64,000 nucleotides of DNA from WHSW01 sp963846565 (GCA_963846565.1 CAWJWL010000005.1:1-64000), one strand, 5' to 3'; counted from the first letter of the stretch, positions 1 to 8,417 are shown. Made by a program: numbers and translations. Notes: a model not told the origin generated them from the letters alone.

Positions 1-649
1 CGGCGATTCACGCCGATGACAAGCTAGCTGCTCGCCAAGGCATGAACGTCGGATTGCTCTCGTGGAAGTGGTGCGACGGTCTAGCTGGTTGATTCCAGGG
101 GTCTGCCGCGTGGCGTCAACTGTGCGCGCAGTGGTGTGCCGTGCGTGGCCGGGCGGGTGCGCGGGCGCCACGCGGGAACGGCATCGATGAGGGAGGGTGC
201 TGTGGGCGTTGGGCGTTGGGCGTTGGGCGTTGGGCGGTGCGGCGCTGCGCGTCAGCGTTGTGCGACACATCCCGGGGCGGGGTGCCGTCACCTCGGGGCG
301 TCATGTCCTGCCTTGTGCGGGCATGAGCCTCACAAGTCAGGACGGGATCGCATCGCAACGCTGACGACCGACCACGACCCTCGCTCACACTCCTTCATCG
401 CCGCCGTGCACGAGCGGCGGCGCCCAGACCAAGCGCCAAGACCGACCACCGACCAACCGCCCCATCACCCGCGCCGTTCGGGCGACATGGTCGACCCCGA
501 CGTCGACGGCGGACGCAGCAAATCAATGGTCCTCTACAGGATCATGCCGGCGCCGACGGTGTCGTTCGTGGACTCGTCGATGAGGATGAACGAGCCCGTC
601 GCGCGGTTGCTACCCGAGTCCAGACGCCGAAAACAGTGCCTGGACGCGT
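1..649. other. gene-poor left edge, nothing recognised
   Basis: No reading frame here gives a protein that I recognise, and none shows a start with a ribosome binding site. The open frames present are low-complexity Arg/Pro/Ala-rich translations expected by chance in GC-rich DNA. Base use looks less gene-like than in the rest of the window. The only structure seen is a short heptamer tandem repeat at 203-237. The stretch may be the regulatory and flanking region of the methyltransferase gene at 650, or a decayed region. Confidence 0.5.
203..237. repeat. TGGGCGT heptamer tandem repeat
   Basis: Four exact copies of TGGGCGT are followed by a fifth copy with one change (TGGGCGG). The array sits in the gene-poor left edge. 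Heptamers do not preserve a reading frame, which agrees with the region being non-coding. It is a plausible replication-slippage site; no function can be assigned. Confidence 0.85.
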
Positions 650-1432
650 GTGGCAGCTAAGTTGCCGCGGGTGGCAGGCACAAGAACGGTGCGCTCGTAC
701 GTGTGGTGGGCACTCTCCCCATACGCATACGCGACCGCCCGACTGGCGCTTCGCACCCGGCGCCGGGTGCTCGTCGGACCGTTCGCAGGCATGCGCTACC
801 CGTTTCGATCCGTCGCCGCGCTGCTCTATGACGGCCCCTCGCAGGTCGGCTCGTATGAGTCTGAGGTCCATGCGGTGATCGAGGAGATCGTCGAGTCTCG
901 GCCCGCGCTGATCGTCAACGTCGGCGCGGCCGGCGGCTATTACGCGGCCGGCCTCGCGCGGCGGCTCCCGTCGGCGGAGGTGATCGCGTACGAGACGCGG
1001 GATGACGGCCGCGACGCGGTCGCGCTGATCGCGGCGATGAACGGGGTCGGTGACCGGGTGCGGACCCGCGCGACCTGCACCGCGGCCGAGCTCGGCAGCC
1101 TGGAGGCCGACGTCGATGGCCGCTCGGTCTGCCTGCTGATCGACTGCGAGGGGGCCGAGGCCGAGCTCGTCGACCCGGAGGCCGCCCCCTGGCTCGCCCG
1201 CGCCTCGGCGCTGGTCGAGCTCCATCCGTCGGTCGACCCGGGGATCGGCGAGAAGCTCGAGGCGCGGCTCGCGCCGACGCACGAGACGGTCCTGATCGAT
1301 GCCCAGCCACGGTGGGCAAGCCACATACCCGAGCTCTGGCAGCTCCCGGGCCTGCGCGACATCGACCGCGAGCTGCTCGTCGCCGAGTACCGCCACGGAT
1401 TGCAGCAGTGGCTGTGGGCGAAACCCCGCTGA
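650..1432 (+). CDS. FkbM-like SAM-dependent methyltransferase
   Basis: A 260-residue cytoplasmic protein. Residues 89-98 read VNVGAAGGYY, a glycine-rich motif I that binds S-adenosylmethionine. An acidic strand follows (LLIDCEGAEAELV), as in FkbM-type methyltransferases where the D-x-E-G segment is typical. The N-terminal 60 residues are basic and aromatic and could contact a membrane or a substrate protein. The proposed start is GTG at 650; no strong Shine-Dalgarno sequence is visible. The gene stands alone, followed by the end of a convergent exporter gene. The substrate cannot be told from sequence; FkbM relatives methylate sugars, antibiotics or other small molecules. Confidence 0.7.
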   Translation: MAAKLPRVAGTRTVRSYVWWALSPYAYATARLALRTRRRVLVGPFAGMRYPFRSVAALLYDGPSQVGSYESEVHAVIEEIVESRPALIVNVGAAGGYYAAGLARRLPSAEVIAYETRDDGRDAVALIAAMNGVGDRVRTRATCTAAELGSLEADVDGRSVCLLIDCEGAEAELVDPEAAPWLARASALVELHPSVDPGIGEKLEARLAPTHETVLIDAQPRWASHIPELWQLPGLRDIDRELLVAEYRHGLQQWLWAKPR

Positions 1433-1610
1433 GCCGGGCGCCGCTGCTCGACACGCGGACGTCGGCGCGGCGGAGCTGATCTCAGAGCTCGTCGTCATGC
1501 AGGCGCAGGGACCCCCCGACCCCTACGTCTGACTGGAGCCGCACGGCTGCGATCCGGACGTCGCGCTCCGCCTGCTCCGGGGCGAGCACGGCCAGCGCCG
1601 AGCTTGCCGG

Positions 1611-3041
1611 CTAGAGGTGGAAGTGCCAGCGGTGATGGCTCTCGGGCTCCTCGCTCACCGCGGCGGGCGGTGGCGCAGCCGAGCGTACGAACGCCCAGGT
1701 CAGGACCGCGCCGATCGCGCAGAGGCCGACCAGCACCCAGGTCGAGCCGGCGAGCGCGTACGCCGTGTTGCCGACGCGCTCCGTCTCGAGATGGCCGTAG
1801 ACCGCGCCAACCGCGCCGAGGGCGAGGGCGCCCGCGACGATCCGGTTCATCGCCAGGACCCCGGCGGCGATCCCCGCCTTGGCGTCGGGCATGGCCGTCA
1901 TCGCGGCCGTCGACATCGGGGCGTAGACGAGTCCGAGTGCGATGCCGAACAGGACGTAGCCCGGCAGCAACGTCTCGTACCCGGTCGTCGCCGTCGTCCG
2001 CGTGAGCAGAACGAGGCCGGCGACGCCGGCACACATCCCCACCGTCATCAGCGCGCGGCCGCCAAACCGGTCGATCAGCCGGCCCGCGAAGGGTGAGATC
2101 ACGACCATCGGCAGCGTCACGGGAAGGATCAGCAGGCCGGCCTCCGTCGGCGAGTACTCCAGCGTGTTCTGGAGGTACTGCGGCTGGTAGAAGATCAGAC
2201 CCCACCAGCAGCCGACGAGCGCGAACGCGGCTGCCGAGGCGCCGAAGTAGGGGCCGTTCCGAAACAGGGCGAAATCGACGATCGGCTCGTCGGCCCGCCG
2301 CTCGACGACGGCGAACGCGGCGAGCGAGATGACGCCCCCGAGCAGGCACCCCACCGTCGCACCGGAGCCCCAGCCCCAGTCGCGGCCCTCGACGAGGGCG
2401 AGGACGAGGAGCAGCAGCCCAAGCGTCAGCGTGATCACGCCGGGGACGTCGAGGCGCGCCGAAGAGCGCGCCTCGTGCTCCGGGGCCGAGTATCGGATGA
2501 ACGCGATGCCGATGACGACGAACGGGATCGCGCTCCAGAACACCCACCGCCAGCTGATCGTCTCGACCAGGATTCCGCCGAGCAGGGGGCCGAGCGCGAG
2601 AGCGGCCGCGCTCACCCCGGCCCAGATCCCGAGCGCCCGCGGCCGCTCCTCGGGAGGGAACTCCGCGCTGGCGATCGCGAGCGACAGTGACAGCACTCCC
2701 GCCGCGCCAACCCCCTGAACGACGCGACCGGCGATCAGCGCCTCCGGGCTCCGGGCCAGCGCCGAGAGGACCGCCCCGGCGCCGAACAGCCCCATCCCGT
2801 AGACGAAGACGGTGCGGCGGCCGCGGAGGTCGCCGAGGCGGCCGCCGGTGACGACCAGCGCCCCGATCGCGAGCAGGTAGCTGCTCAGGATCCACTGCAG
2901 GTCCGCCGAGGAGGCCCCGACGTCTCGCTGGATCGACGGCAGCGCCAGCGTGACGATGGTCGAGTCGAGCATGAGCAGGAAGAGGCCGGCGCAGCAACCG
3001 GCGAGCGTCCACCACCTGCGGTTGTCCTCGGTGGTCCTCAA
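1611..3041 (-). CDS. MFS exporter, DHA2 (EmrB/QacA) type
   Basis: A 476-residue polytopic membrane protein. The first helix carries LDSTIVTLALPSIQ, the D1 motif of 14-helix drug:H+ antiporters. GGRLGDLRGRR after helix 2 is motif A, and LGPLLGG in helix 5 is the exporter motif C. Hydrophobic segments run to about residue 450, compatible with 14 helices. The likely role is proton-driven export of hydrophobic or cationic compounds from the cytoplasm. The start is TTG at 3041, 19 bases downstream of the stop of the hydrolase gene at 3061-3849. Both read on the minus strand and probably form one transcript. The substrate is unknown. Confidence 0.85.
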   Translation of the reverse strand: MRTTEDNRRWWTLAGCCAGLFLLMLDSTIVTLALPSIQRDVGASSADLQWILSSYLLAIGALVVTGGRLGDLRGRRTVFVYGMGLFGAGAVLSALARSPEALIAGRVVQGVGAAGVLSLSLAIASAEFPPEERPRALGIWAGVSAAALALGPLLGGILVETISWRWVFWSAIPFVVIGIAFIRYSAPEHEARSSARLDVPGVITLTLGLLLLVLALVEGRDWGWGSGATVGCLLGGVISLAAFAVVERRADEPIVDFALFRNGPYFGASAAAFALVGCWWGLIFYQPQYLQNTLEYSPTEAGLLILPVTLPMVVISPFAGRLIDRFGGRALMTVGMCAGVAGLVLLTRTTATTGYETLLPGYVLFGIALGLVYAPMSTAAMTAMPDAKAGIAAGVLAMNRIVAGALALGAVGAVYGHLETERVGNTAYALAGSTWVLVGLCAIGAVLTWAFVRSAAPPPAAVSEEPESHHRWHFHL

Positions 3042-3060
3042 GGGCGCGATGCCGGCTCCC

Positions 3061-3849
3061 TCAGCGGCCGAGCCAGGCGTTGATCGCGCCGGCGAGGCGG
3101 TGGGGCTCCTGCGCCATCAAGGCGTGCCCGCACCCGTCGAAGATCTCGAGCTCCGAGCCGGCGAGCGCCTCGTGCAGCCGCTCGGAGTTGGCGGGAGGGA
3201 TGACCTCGTCGAGAGCACCCGCGGCGATCAGCGCAGGGGCGGCGATCGCGGCGATCCTCTGATCGGCGGGCTCCACGTGCCAGCGGTTCATCGCGCGCTC
3301 CTGCGCCGTCAGCGCCAGCGGTGAGAGCAGGCCGCGGGCCGTGGCCACGACCTCACCGAACTCGGCATCGATCCCCTCCGCCACGCCGGGAGGAAAGAGC
3401 AGCGAGAGCAGCCGGGTCGCCTGCTCGCGCGGCGTGCCGCCGTGATCGACGAGGCGATCCCATGCGTCCGCCGCGGCGACGAGCGCCTCGGTTCCCCCCG
3501 CATCGGTGGAGAGCAGCACGAGGCGCCGGACGCGATCGGGCGCGGTCGCCGCGATCTGCTGCGCAACGAAGCCGCCCATCGACCAGCCCGCGAGATCCGC
3601 AGTAGCGATGCCGCGCGCGTCGAGCACCGCCAGCGCGTCGACGGCCATCGAGTCGATGGTCAGCTCCCCGGCGGCCGGTGGCGACTCACCGACCCCCGCG
3701 TGGTCCGGGCAGATCACCGCCGACATCGCGGCGAGGTCCTCGAGGAAGGCCGGATCCCAGTCGTCCTTCGTCGCCGCATAGCCGTTCAGCAGGAGCAGTG
3801 GCGGGCCGGCGCCCAGCTCGCGAACTGCCAGGGTGGTGGCGTCCCCCAT
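3061..3849 (-). CDS. alpha/beta hydrolase
   Basis: A 262-residue alpha/beta-hydrolase-fold enzyme of usual length for the family. LLLLNGYAATKDDW forms the oxyanion-hole region. GWSMGG is the nucleophile elbow with the catalytic serine. The acid is probably the Asp in GALDEVIPP, and the base is the His in GCGHALMAQEP. The fold resembles small esterases, 3-oxoadipate enol-lactonase-like hydrolases and haloperoxidase-like proteins; the substrate cannot be assigned. It starts at an ATG at 3849, only 47 bases from the divergent FAD oxidoreductase start at 3897, so the promoters must overlap. The exporter gene follows on the same strand. Confidence 0.85.
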   Translation of the reverse strand: MGDATTLAVRELGAGPPLLLLNGYAATKDDWDPAFLEDLAAMSAVICPDHAGVGESPPAAGELTIDSMAVDALAVLDARGIATADLAGWSMGGFVAQQIAATAPDRVRRLVLLSTDAGGTEALVAAADAWDRLVDHGGTPREQATRLLSLLFPPGVAEGIDAEFGEVVATARGLLSPLALTAQERAMNRWHVEPADQRIAAIAAPALIAAGALDEVIPPANSERLHEALAGSELEIFDGCGHALMAQEPHRLAGAINAWLGR

Positions 3850-3896
3850 CGTCGGGTCCAGGCTATCGGCGCGCGAGCCTCGAATACGATCCAGCT

Positions 3897-5342
3897 GTGA
3901 GCGCTCGCACCGCCCCGGGCTATCCGTGGCCGCAGGGGCCGCCGCGAAGCGAGCATCGCGCCTCCTACGCGGACGCCACCCCGGCGTCGTTCTGGCTCGA
4001 CCGCCTGCCGCCGCGCGACCCCTACCCCCCGCTCGAGCAGAGCACGACGGCGGATCTCTGCATCGTCGGGGCCGGCTTCACCGGACTGTGGGCGGCCCTC
4101 CATGCGAAGGCCGACAACCCGGCGCGCGACATCGTCGTCTGCGAGGCCGAGTCGGTCGGGGCCGGGGCGAGCGGCCGCAACGGGGGCTTCGCGATCTACT
4201 CGATCACCCACGGGATCGAGAACGGCCTCGCTCGCTTCGCCGATGAGATCGAGCTGCTCGAACGGCTCGGACTGGAGAACTTCGAGGGCCTCGCAGCCGA
4301 CCTCGAGCGTTACGGGATCGAGTGCGACTTCGAGCCGACCGGTGATCTCCTGATCGCGCTCGAGGAGCACGAGGAGCGCGGGCTGTCCGAGGCCGCCTCC
4401 CTGCTTCGCGAGCACGGCCACGACGTCGAGCTCCTCGACCGGGAGGCCGTCCAGCTCGAGGTCGCATCGCCCCTTTACCGCGCCGGGCTCTGGGACCGGA
4501 CCGGCTGCGCCGTCCTCGACCCGGGAAAGCTCGTGGTCGGCCTGGCGCGCGCCGCGAGCGCCCTCGGCGTCCGCATCCACGAGGGCACCCCGGTGACGGG
4601 GCTTCGCCGCTCCGGGGCCGGCGTCGAGGTCCGCTGCCCGAGAGGCTCGATCGAGGCCGCCGGAGCCCTGATCGCGACCAGCGCCTACCCGGCGCCGATC
4701 CGCGGCCCCCGCCGATATCTCCTCCCGATCTACGACTACGCCCTCGTCAGCGAGCCGCTCGGCGCCGATCTCCGGGCCGCCATCGGCTGGCGCAACCGCC
4801 AGGGACTCGGTGACAGCGCGAACCAGTTCCACTACTACCGGCTCACCGACGACGACCGGATCCTCTGGGGCGGCTTCGACGCGGTCTACCGCTACGGCGG
4901 TCCGGTGGACGACCGCCTCGACGATGACGACGAGGCGTTCGCCGGCCTCGCGCAGCGCTTCTTCACCAACTTCCCCCAGCTCGAGGGTCTCCGGTTCACA
5001 CACCGCTGGGGCGGGGCGATCGACACCTGCAGCCGCTTCTCGGTCTTCTTCGGCAGCGCCCTCGACGGTCGGGTCACCTATGCGCTCGGCTACACCGGCC
5101 TCGGCGTCGCCGCGAGCCGCTTCGGCGCCCGCGTCGCCCTCGATCTCCTCGACGGCGTCGAGACCGAGGCGACGCGCTCGCGCTACGTGCGCTCGCGGCC
5201 GATGGCGTTTCCGCCGGAGCCGCTGCGCACCGCGGTCGTCCAGCTCACCCGCAACCGCCTCGACGCCGCGGACCGCAACCGCGGCAAACGCGGCATCTGG
5301 CTGCGCACGCTCGACCGGCTCGGGCTGGGCTTCGACAGTTAG
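3897..5342 (+). CDS. FAD-dependent amine/amino-acid oxidase-like oxidoreductase (DAO fold)
   Basis: A 481-residue flavoprotein. CIVGAGFTGLWAAL near residue 60 is the dinucleotide-binding GxGxxG fold for FAD. GASGRNGGF about 45 residues later is the signature of gamma-glutamylputrescine-oxidase-like members of the DAO family. The C-terminal GYTGLGVAASRFGAR is the second FAD-contacting segment. Such enzymes oxidise amines or N-methylated amino acids with oxygen or an electron acceptor. The GTG at 3897 was chosen because the conserved N-terminal region begins shortly after it; the open frame upstream overlaps the divergent hydrolase gene and looks non-coding. A perfect hairpin begins at the stop codon. 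Confidence 0.8.
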   Translation: MSARTAPGYPWPQGPPRSEHRASYADATPASFWLDRLPPRDPYPPLEQSTTADLCIVGAGFTGLWAALHAKADNPARDIVVCEAESVGAGASGRNGGFAIYSITHGIENGLARFADEIELLERLGLENFEGLAADLERYGIECDFEPTGDLLIALEEHEERGLSEAASLLREHGHDVELLDREAVQLEVASPLYRAGLWDRTGCAVLDPGKLVVGLARAASALGVRIHEGTPVTGLRRSGAGVEVRCPRGSIEAAGALIATSAYPAPIRGPRRYLLPIYDYALVSEPLGADLRAAIGWRNRQGLGDSANQFHYYRLTDDDRILWGGFDAVYRYGGPVDDRLDDDDEAFAGLAQRFFTNFPQLEGLRFTHRWGGAIDTCSRFSVFFGSALDGRVTYALGYTGLGVAASRFGARVALDLLDGVETEATRSRYVRSRPMAFPPEPLRTAVVQLTRNRLDAADRNRGKRGIWLRTLDRLGLGFDS

Positions 5343-5365
5343 CCGTCCTCCGTGAGGAGGACGGC
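5342..5365 (+). terminator. hairpin terminator after FAD oxidoreductase
   Basis: A perfect 10-bp stem (GCCGTCCTCC with GGAGGACGGC) encloses the tetraloop GTGA, of GNRA type. It starts in the stop codon of the oxidoreductase gene. No T-run follows, as is common for terminators in GC-rich actinobacteria. Confidence 0.7.
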
Positions 5366-5419
5366 GATTCGTCCTTGAAGCGGACGCGCGCCGGCTGGCC
5401 GCAGCGGAGACTCGCTGCG

Positions 5420-5920
5420 ATGACAGACGCGACCACTTTTCCGCAGACCGTGACGCCCAGCGCCCGAGGCCCCCTCGCGCCGAGCCTTCGCCGAGCGATC
5501 CTCTGCCTTCACATCGTCGCATCGGTCGGCCTGCTCGGGGAGGTCAGCGGCTTCCTCCTCGTTGCGATCCAGGCCGCCGGCACCGAGGACCCGGCCTTCG
5601 CCGCCGCCTCCTACGACCTGCTCGCCATGTTCAGCCTCGTCTTCGGTATCCCGCTGAGCATGGTCGCGCTGATCACGGGCGTGATCCTCGGCCGCCGCTC
5701 GAAGTGGGGACTCGTCCGCTACCCGTGGGTAACGATCAAGCTCGGCCTGATCGCATCGGTGATCGTCGTCGGCGCGTTCGTCCTCGGCCCGACCGTCGAC
5801 CAGCTGCGCGACGGGGGCGGCAGCGAGACGCTCATCATCGCCGGAGCGGCCTGGGATGTCTTCGCCCTGGCGCTTGCGACGGGGCTCTCCGTCTACAAGC
5901 CGGGACGCCGGCGGCGCTAG
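5420..5920 (+). CDS. small integral membrane protein (DUF2269-like)
   Basis: A 166-residue protein with about four hydrophobic helices: ILCLHIVASVGLLGEVSGFLL, a segment ending GIPLSMVALITGVILG, a segment around LGLIASVIVVGAFVLG, and a C-terminal helix. HIVASVGLLGE resembles the first helix of DUF2269-type predicted membrane proteins, where a conserved His lies in helix 1. The function is unknown. The ATG at 5420 is preferred over an upstream start at 5375 that lies close behind the preceding terminator hairpin. The gene is monocistronic, between that terminator and the strong bidirectional hairpin at 5929. Confidence 0.6.
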   Translation: MTDATTFPQTVTPSARGPLAPSLRRAILCLHIVASVGLLGEVSGFLLVAIQAAGTEDPAFAAASYDLLAMFSLVFGIPLSMVALITGVILGRRSKWGLVRYPWVTIKLGLIASVIVVGAFVLGPTVDQLRDGGGSETLIIAGAAWDVFALALATGLSVYKPGRRRR

Positions 5921-5928
5921 AGCGAGCG

Positions 5929-5965
5929 TGGCGGTCTGTGTCCTCCTTTCGGACACAAACCGCCA
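5929..5965. terminator. bidirectional terminator between convergent genes
   Basis: Fifteen-base arms beginning TGGCGGT and ending ACCGCCA pair with one mismatch around the 7-base loop TCCTTTC. The hairpin sits 8 bases after the stop of the membrane-protein gene and 15 bases after the stop of the convergent CHRD gene, so it can serve both. Confidence 0.8.
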
Positions 5966-5980
5966 CAACGGAACGCGGGC

Positions 5981-6415
5981 TCAGCGCTCGAGCTGACCGC
6001 GGACCGCGCCGTTCGGATACTCCTTGGTGGTGACGTCCGCGTAGTGCGCGTCGGGCTTGCGCTTCAGCCGGCGGACGATCCGCGGGCGGAGGTTGTGGAC
6101 GCATCCCTCGGTCGACTCCGAGCCCTCGAAGAGCGTGATGATCGGCCGGGCGACCGAGCCACCGCTGCCCTTGTGAATGAACGCGCCGGTGACCTCGTCG
6201 AGCTTCTTGAACGAGAGCTTGTAACAAACGCGCGCCTTGACCCGGTTGACCTTCAGGCTCAGGTTCGCGCTGCCGTCGGGGTCGCCGCCGGCGGAGTTGA
6301 CGATGTTGGCACCGGTCATGTCCGAGGTGATCGGCGTCCCGCCGAAGGCGAGCACCGGGATCGTCAGGCCCACCGCGACAGCGGCCAGCGCCCCGATCGT
6401 GATCTTGTTGCGCAT
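5981..6415 (-). CDS. secreted CHRD-domain protein
   Basis: A 144-residue protein with an N-terminal signal peptide (basic MRNK, then a hydrophobic stretch to about residue 25). The rest resembles a CHRD (chordin) domain. It has the opening strand GANIVNSAGGDPDGSANL, the central VCYKLSFKKLDEVTGAFIHKG, and the closing NGAVRGQLER that typifies CHRD repeats. CHRD domains occur in secreted or surface proteins of many bacteria; their ligand is not known. Its start lies 8 bases after the stop of the coiled-coil membrane protein gene on the same strand, suggesting co-expression. Confidence 0.75.
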   Translation of the reverse strand: MRNKITIGALAAVAVGLTIPVLAFGGTPITSDMTGANIVNSAGGDPDGSANLSLKVNRVKARVCYKLSFKKLDEVTGAFIHKGSGGSVARPIITLFEGSESTEGCVHNLRPRIVRRLKRKPDAHYADVTTKEYPNGAVRGQLER

Positions 6416-6423
6416 ATCTCTCC

Positions 6424-6882
6424 TCAGCCGTCCCGGCCACTCTTCTTGGCCAGGGAGTTGACGGTTCTGGTCAGGTCGTTGATCTGCTTCTTGTCCGCAG
6501 CCTGTTGGTTCTCGAGCGTCGAGATCGAGCTGTTGAGCTCGGCGTTCGTGGACTTCAACCGCTTCACCTCATCCTCGAGCGTGGTCACGTTCTGCTGAAG
6601 CGAGCTGATCGAATTCTTGTTCGACGCGGCCAGCTTCTTTGCCTTCTTGCCCGTCTTCTGCGCCTTGCGCGCCACCCCTTGGGCGTCGGACGTCTTCTGC
6701 ACGTCCTCCTCGAGGCTCTTCTCCAGAGAAGAGGCCTTGTCCTCCAACTGCTGCTGGAGGGAGGCGGAGAGCTCGGACTCCGATTGCGCGTCGTTCTTGG
6801 CGCCGATCGCGATTACGAGGGCGACGATCCCGACTACCAGGCCGATCCCCCCGATCGCGGCGTACACCCGTTCGTCGATCAT
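6424..6882 (-). CDS. membrane-anchored coiled-coil protein
   Basis: A 152-residue protein. Residues about 8-27 form one hydrophobic helix (GGIGLVVGIVALVIAIGA). Residues about 35-150 are heptad-rich, with many Lys, Glu, Gln and Ser, predicting a long coiled coil outside or inside the membrane. No enzymatic motif is present. The TM-plus-coiled-coil layout resembles small cell-envelope proteins. It precedes the CHRD gene by 8 bases on the same strand, so the two are probably an operon for envelope or surface components. Function unknown. Confidence 0.6.
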   Translation of the reverse strand: MIDERVYAAIGGIGLVVGIVALVIAIGAKNDAQSESELSASLQQQLEDKASSLEKSLEEDVQKTSDAQGVARKAQKTGKKAKKLAASNKNSISSLQQNVTTLEDEVKRLKSTNAELNSSISTLENQQAADKKQINDLTRTVNSLAKKSGRDG

Positions 6883-7224
6883 GCGCGGAACCTACTAGTA
6901 AATGGGCTAGCCCAAACCCGGTAGAAACACGCATGAAACGGATCTGGCAGGTGCGCAGCGCGCGGGCTGGGAGGCGCGTCACCGCTTGTCGGGTCGATAC
7001 CCGGCGGTAACGGCCTCGACCTGGTCTCGCATCCAGGCGGCGGCGATGTCGGAGGAGAACGTGGATGACGGTTGACGAGCTGATCGAGGGGCCGCCGCCC
7101 ACGCGTCTTCGCGGCTGCCCCGGAACGTGGCCGGATCGAGGCCTCAGGTGGGAAATCTCCGATCCCTTCGGACGAGAAGCCGTACTCCGAGCCCAGTCAG
7201 CCAGATCACAGATAGGGTTACGCC
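6883..7224. other. intergenic stretch with SnoaL start remnant
   Basis: About 340 bases without an intact gene. The only recognisable item is the copied SnoaL-gene start at 7042-7075. The remaining sequence translates into nothing familiar on either strand. It must also hold the promoters of the divergent coiled-coil gene and the DsrE gene; I could not place them with confidence. Confidence 0.5.
7042..7075 (+). pseudogene. truncated copy of a SnoaL-like gene start
   Basis: Bases 7042-7065 are identical over 24 nt to bases 7634-7657, which carry the start codon and first codons of the intact SnoaL-like gene. Here the frame reads MSEENVDDG and stops at 7073-7075. It is either a stub left by a deleted paralogue or a small duplication of the translation start. 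No further homology to the intact gene continues. Confidence 0.55.
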
Positions 7225-7578
7225 ATGGCGACGCTGCTCGTTCACCTAGCCACTGGTCCGGAGAACCCAACACGTGCGGCCCTGGCGCTGCTGGTCGCGA
7301 AGACTGCCGCATCCGAAGGGCACGACGTAAGCGTCTTTCTCGCCGGCGACGCGGTGCAGCTCCTGCGGCCCGAGACGGCCGCCGCTACGCACGGGATTGG
7401 AACGGGCGCCTTCGAGGAACACCTGGCCGCGCTGCGCGAGGCAGACGTTCGGATCTACGCCTCCGCCATGTCGAGCAAGGCGCGAGGGGTCGAAGTGGAG
7501 GCCCTCGGAGCGGAGCCGGCACCACCACAGAAGCTTGTCGAGCTGGCGACCGCGGCGCAGACCACGCTGACTTACTGA
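7225..7578 (+). CDS. DsrE-family protein
   Basis: A 117-residue soluble protein. It starts MATLLVHLATGPENPTRAALAL, the first strand and helix of the DsrE/DsrF-like fold. It continues with GHDVSVFLAGDAVQLL, the characteristic second strand of small sulfur-relay and peroxiredoxin-like proteins of this family. No cysteine is present, so it cannot act as a persulfide carrier like DsrE or TusD; a binding or structural role is more likely. It lies between the SnoaL remnant and the intact SnoaL-like gene on the same strand. Confidence 0.7.
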   Translation: MATLLVHLATGPENPTRAALALLVAKTAASEGHDVSVFLAGDAVQLLRPETAAATHGIGTGAFEEHLAALREADVRIYASAMSSKARGVEVEALGAEPAPPQKLVELATAAQTTLTY

Positions 7579-7637
7579 TTCGGCGGCGCGGTAGCGCTCT
7601 GACGAGAAGCACTACTTCCACGGGATACTCCGGGGCG

Positions 7638-8030
7638 ATGTCGGAGGAGAACGTGGAGAAGCTGCGCCCGGTCTATAGGGAATGGGCGCGGGGCAACCTC
7701 CGAGCCGGCCGCGAGCTCTTCGCCCCGGACGTTCGGTATGAAGCCGAAGCCCCCGGGCAAGGCTCGGTGAGCGGCGCAGAGGCAATCGGGAAGCAAATGC
7801 GCGAGTTCCTCGCCCAGTGGAGCGAGTTCCGAATCGAGGCGGAGGCCTTCGAGGAGTTCGACGACGCCGTACTCGTCACCGAGCGCCAACACGGCATCGG
7901 CAAGGGCAGCGGGGTGGAAGCGGAGCAGACCATCTACGCGGTGTGGGTTTTCCGGGACGGCCGTGTGGTCGGCGCCCGGTGGAGCACGAGCCGCGAGCGT
8001 GCTCTCGAAGCCGCCGGGCTCTCGGAGTAG
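7638..8030 (+). CDS. SnoaL-like (NTF2-fold) protein
   Basis: A 130-residue NTF2-fold protein. It begins MSEENVEKLRPVYREWARGN, contains the pocket-lining segments FAPDVRYEAEAPG and WSEFRIEAEAFEEFDD, and ends in YAVWVFRDGRVVGARWSTSR...EAAGLSE. This is the usual layout of SnoaL-like proteins found in many paralogues in Thermoleophilia. The family contains cyclases, isomerases and many proteins of unknown role. The ATG at 7638 was chosen because MSEEN is the family start. GGAGGAG lies after the start codon and not before it, so no upstream Shine-Dalgarno is evident. Confidence 0.75.
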   Translation: MSEENVEKLRPVYREWARGNLRAGRELFAPDVRYEAEAPGQGSVSGAEAIGKQMREFLAQWSEFRIEAEAFEEFDDAVLVTERQHGIGKGSGVEAEQTIYAVWVFRDGRVVGARWSTSRERALEAAGLSE

Positions 8031-8121
8031 CGCATCAAGAACGAGTCGATGGGCGAACACGACGCCGTCGACAACGACCTGAAGGGCAACGACATCAGGT
8101 AGTCGTGGTCGGTCGGAGCCC

Positions 8122-8241
8122 TCACGCTGCCGGATCGTCGGAGTATTCGGACACCCCGGCAGCCTCGAGGGCTTCGCGCGGCTCGCTGTATGAGACCGAG
8201 CTGGTCACCCGCCCCTCACGGATGCCGAACACCGACGCATG
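8122..8241 (-). pseudogene. C-terminal fragment of a SnoaL-like gene
   Basis: The minus strand encodes about 39 residues that match the end of the SnoaL-like protein at 7638-8030. FGIREGRVTSSVSYSEPREA aligns with VWVFRDGRVVGARWSTSRER, and both continue into EALEAAG-SE. No N-terminal two thirds can be found upstream in the same frame. It is therefore a decayed paralogue in opposite orientation to the intact gene, next to the 3' end of tRNA-Ser(CGA). Confidence 0.6.
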
Positions 8242-8379
8242 TGGCCATTCGGTGGGGGCGCCCGAGGTCCGACCGCGACCGCGCCATCTGGTCTTGGCGA
8301 ATCCGCGCGCGCCCGTTCCTGCGGTTTCCCGCGGCCTCCTGCGGAAGGACCTCCCCCTCACTGCCCTTCCCATCAACGA

Positions 8380-8407
8380 GGAAAGCGCCTGCTAAGGGGC
8401 GCTTTCC
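8380..8407 (-). terminator. terminator of tRNA-Ser(CGA)
   Basis: A perfect 10-bp stem (GGAAAGCGCC with GGCGCTTTCC) with an 8-base loop lies 10 bases beyond the 3' end of the minus-strand tRNA-Ser gene. Position and strength fit a factor-independent terminator. Confidence 0.75.
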
Positions 8408-8417
8408 CGCTGACTAA

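Larger units (their letters stand above)
8031..8417. other. intergenic stretch with a gene fragment and a tRNA terminator
   Basis: About 390 bases between the SnoaL-like gene and tRNA-Ser. It contains the C-terminal remnant of a second SnoaL-like gene on the minus strand (8122-8241) and the hairpin at 8380-8407. I see nothing else that can be supported. Confidence 0.6.

Noticed and set aside
203..237. CRISPR-like repeat array
   Set aside because: Units are 7 bases long and contiguous, with no spacers and no cas genes nearby.
3786..5522. A 578-codon open frame antisense to the FAD oxidoreductase
   Set aside because: No family motifs, while the plus strand encodes a complete DAO-type flavoprotein. 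Its apparent end merely runs into the hydrolase gene in another frame.
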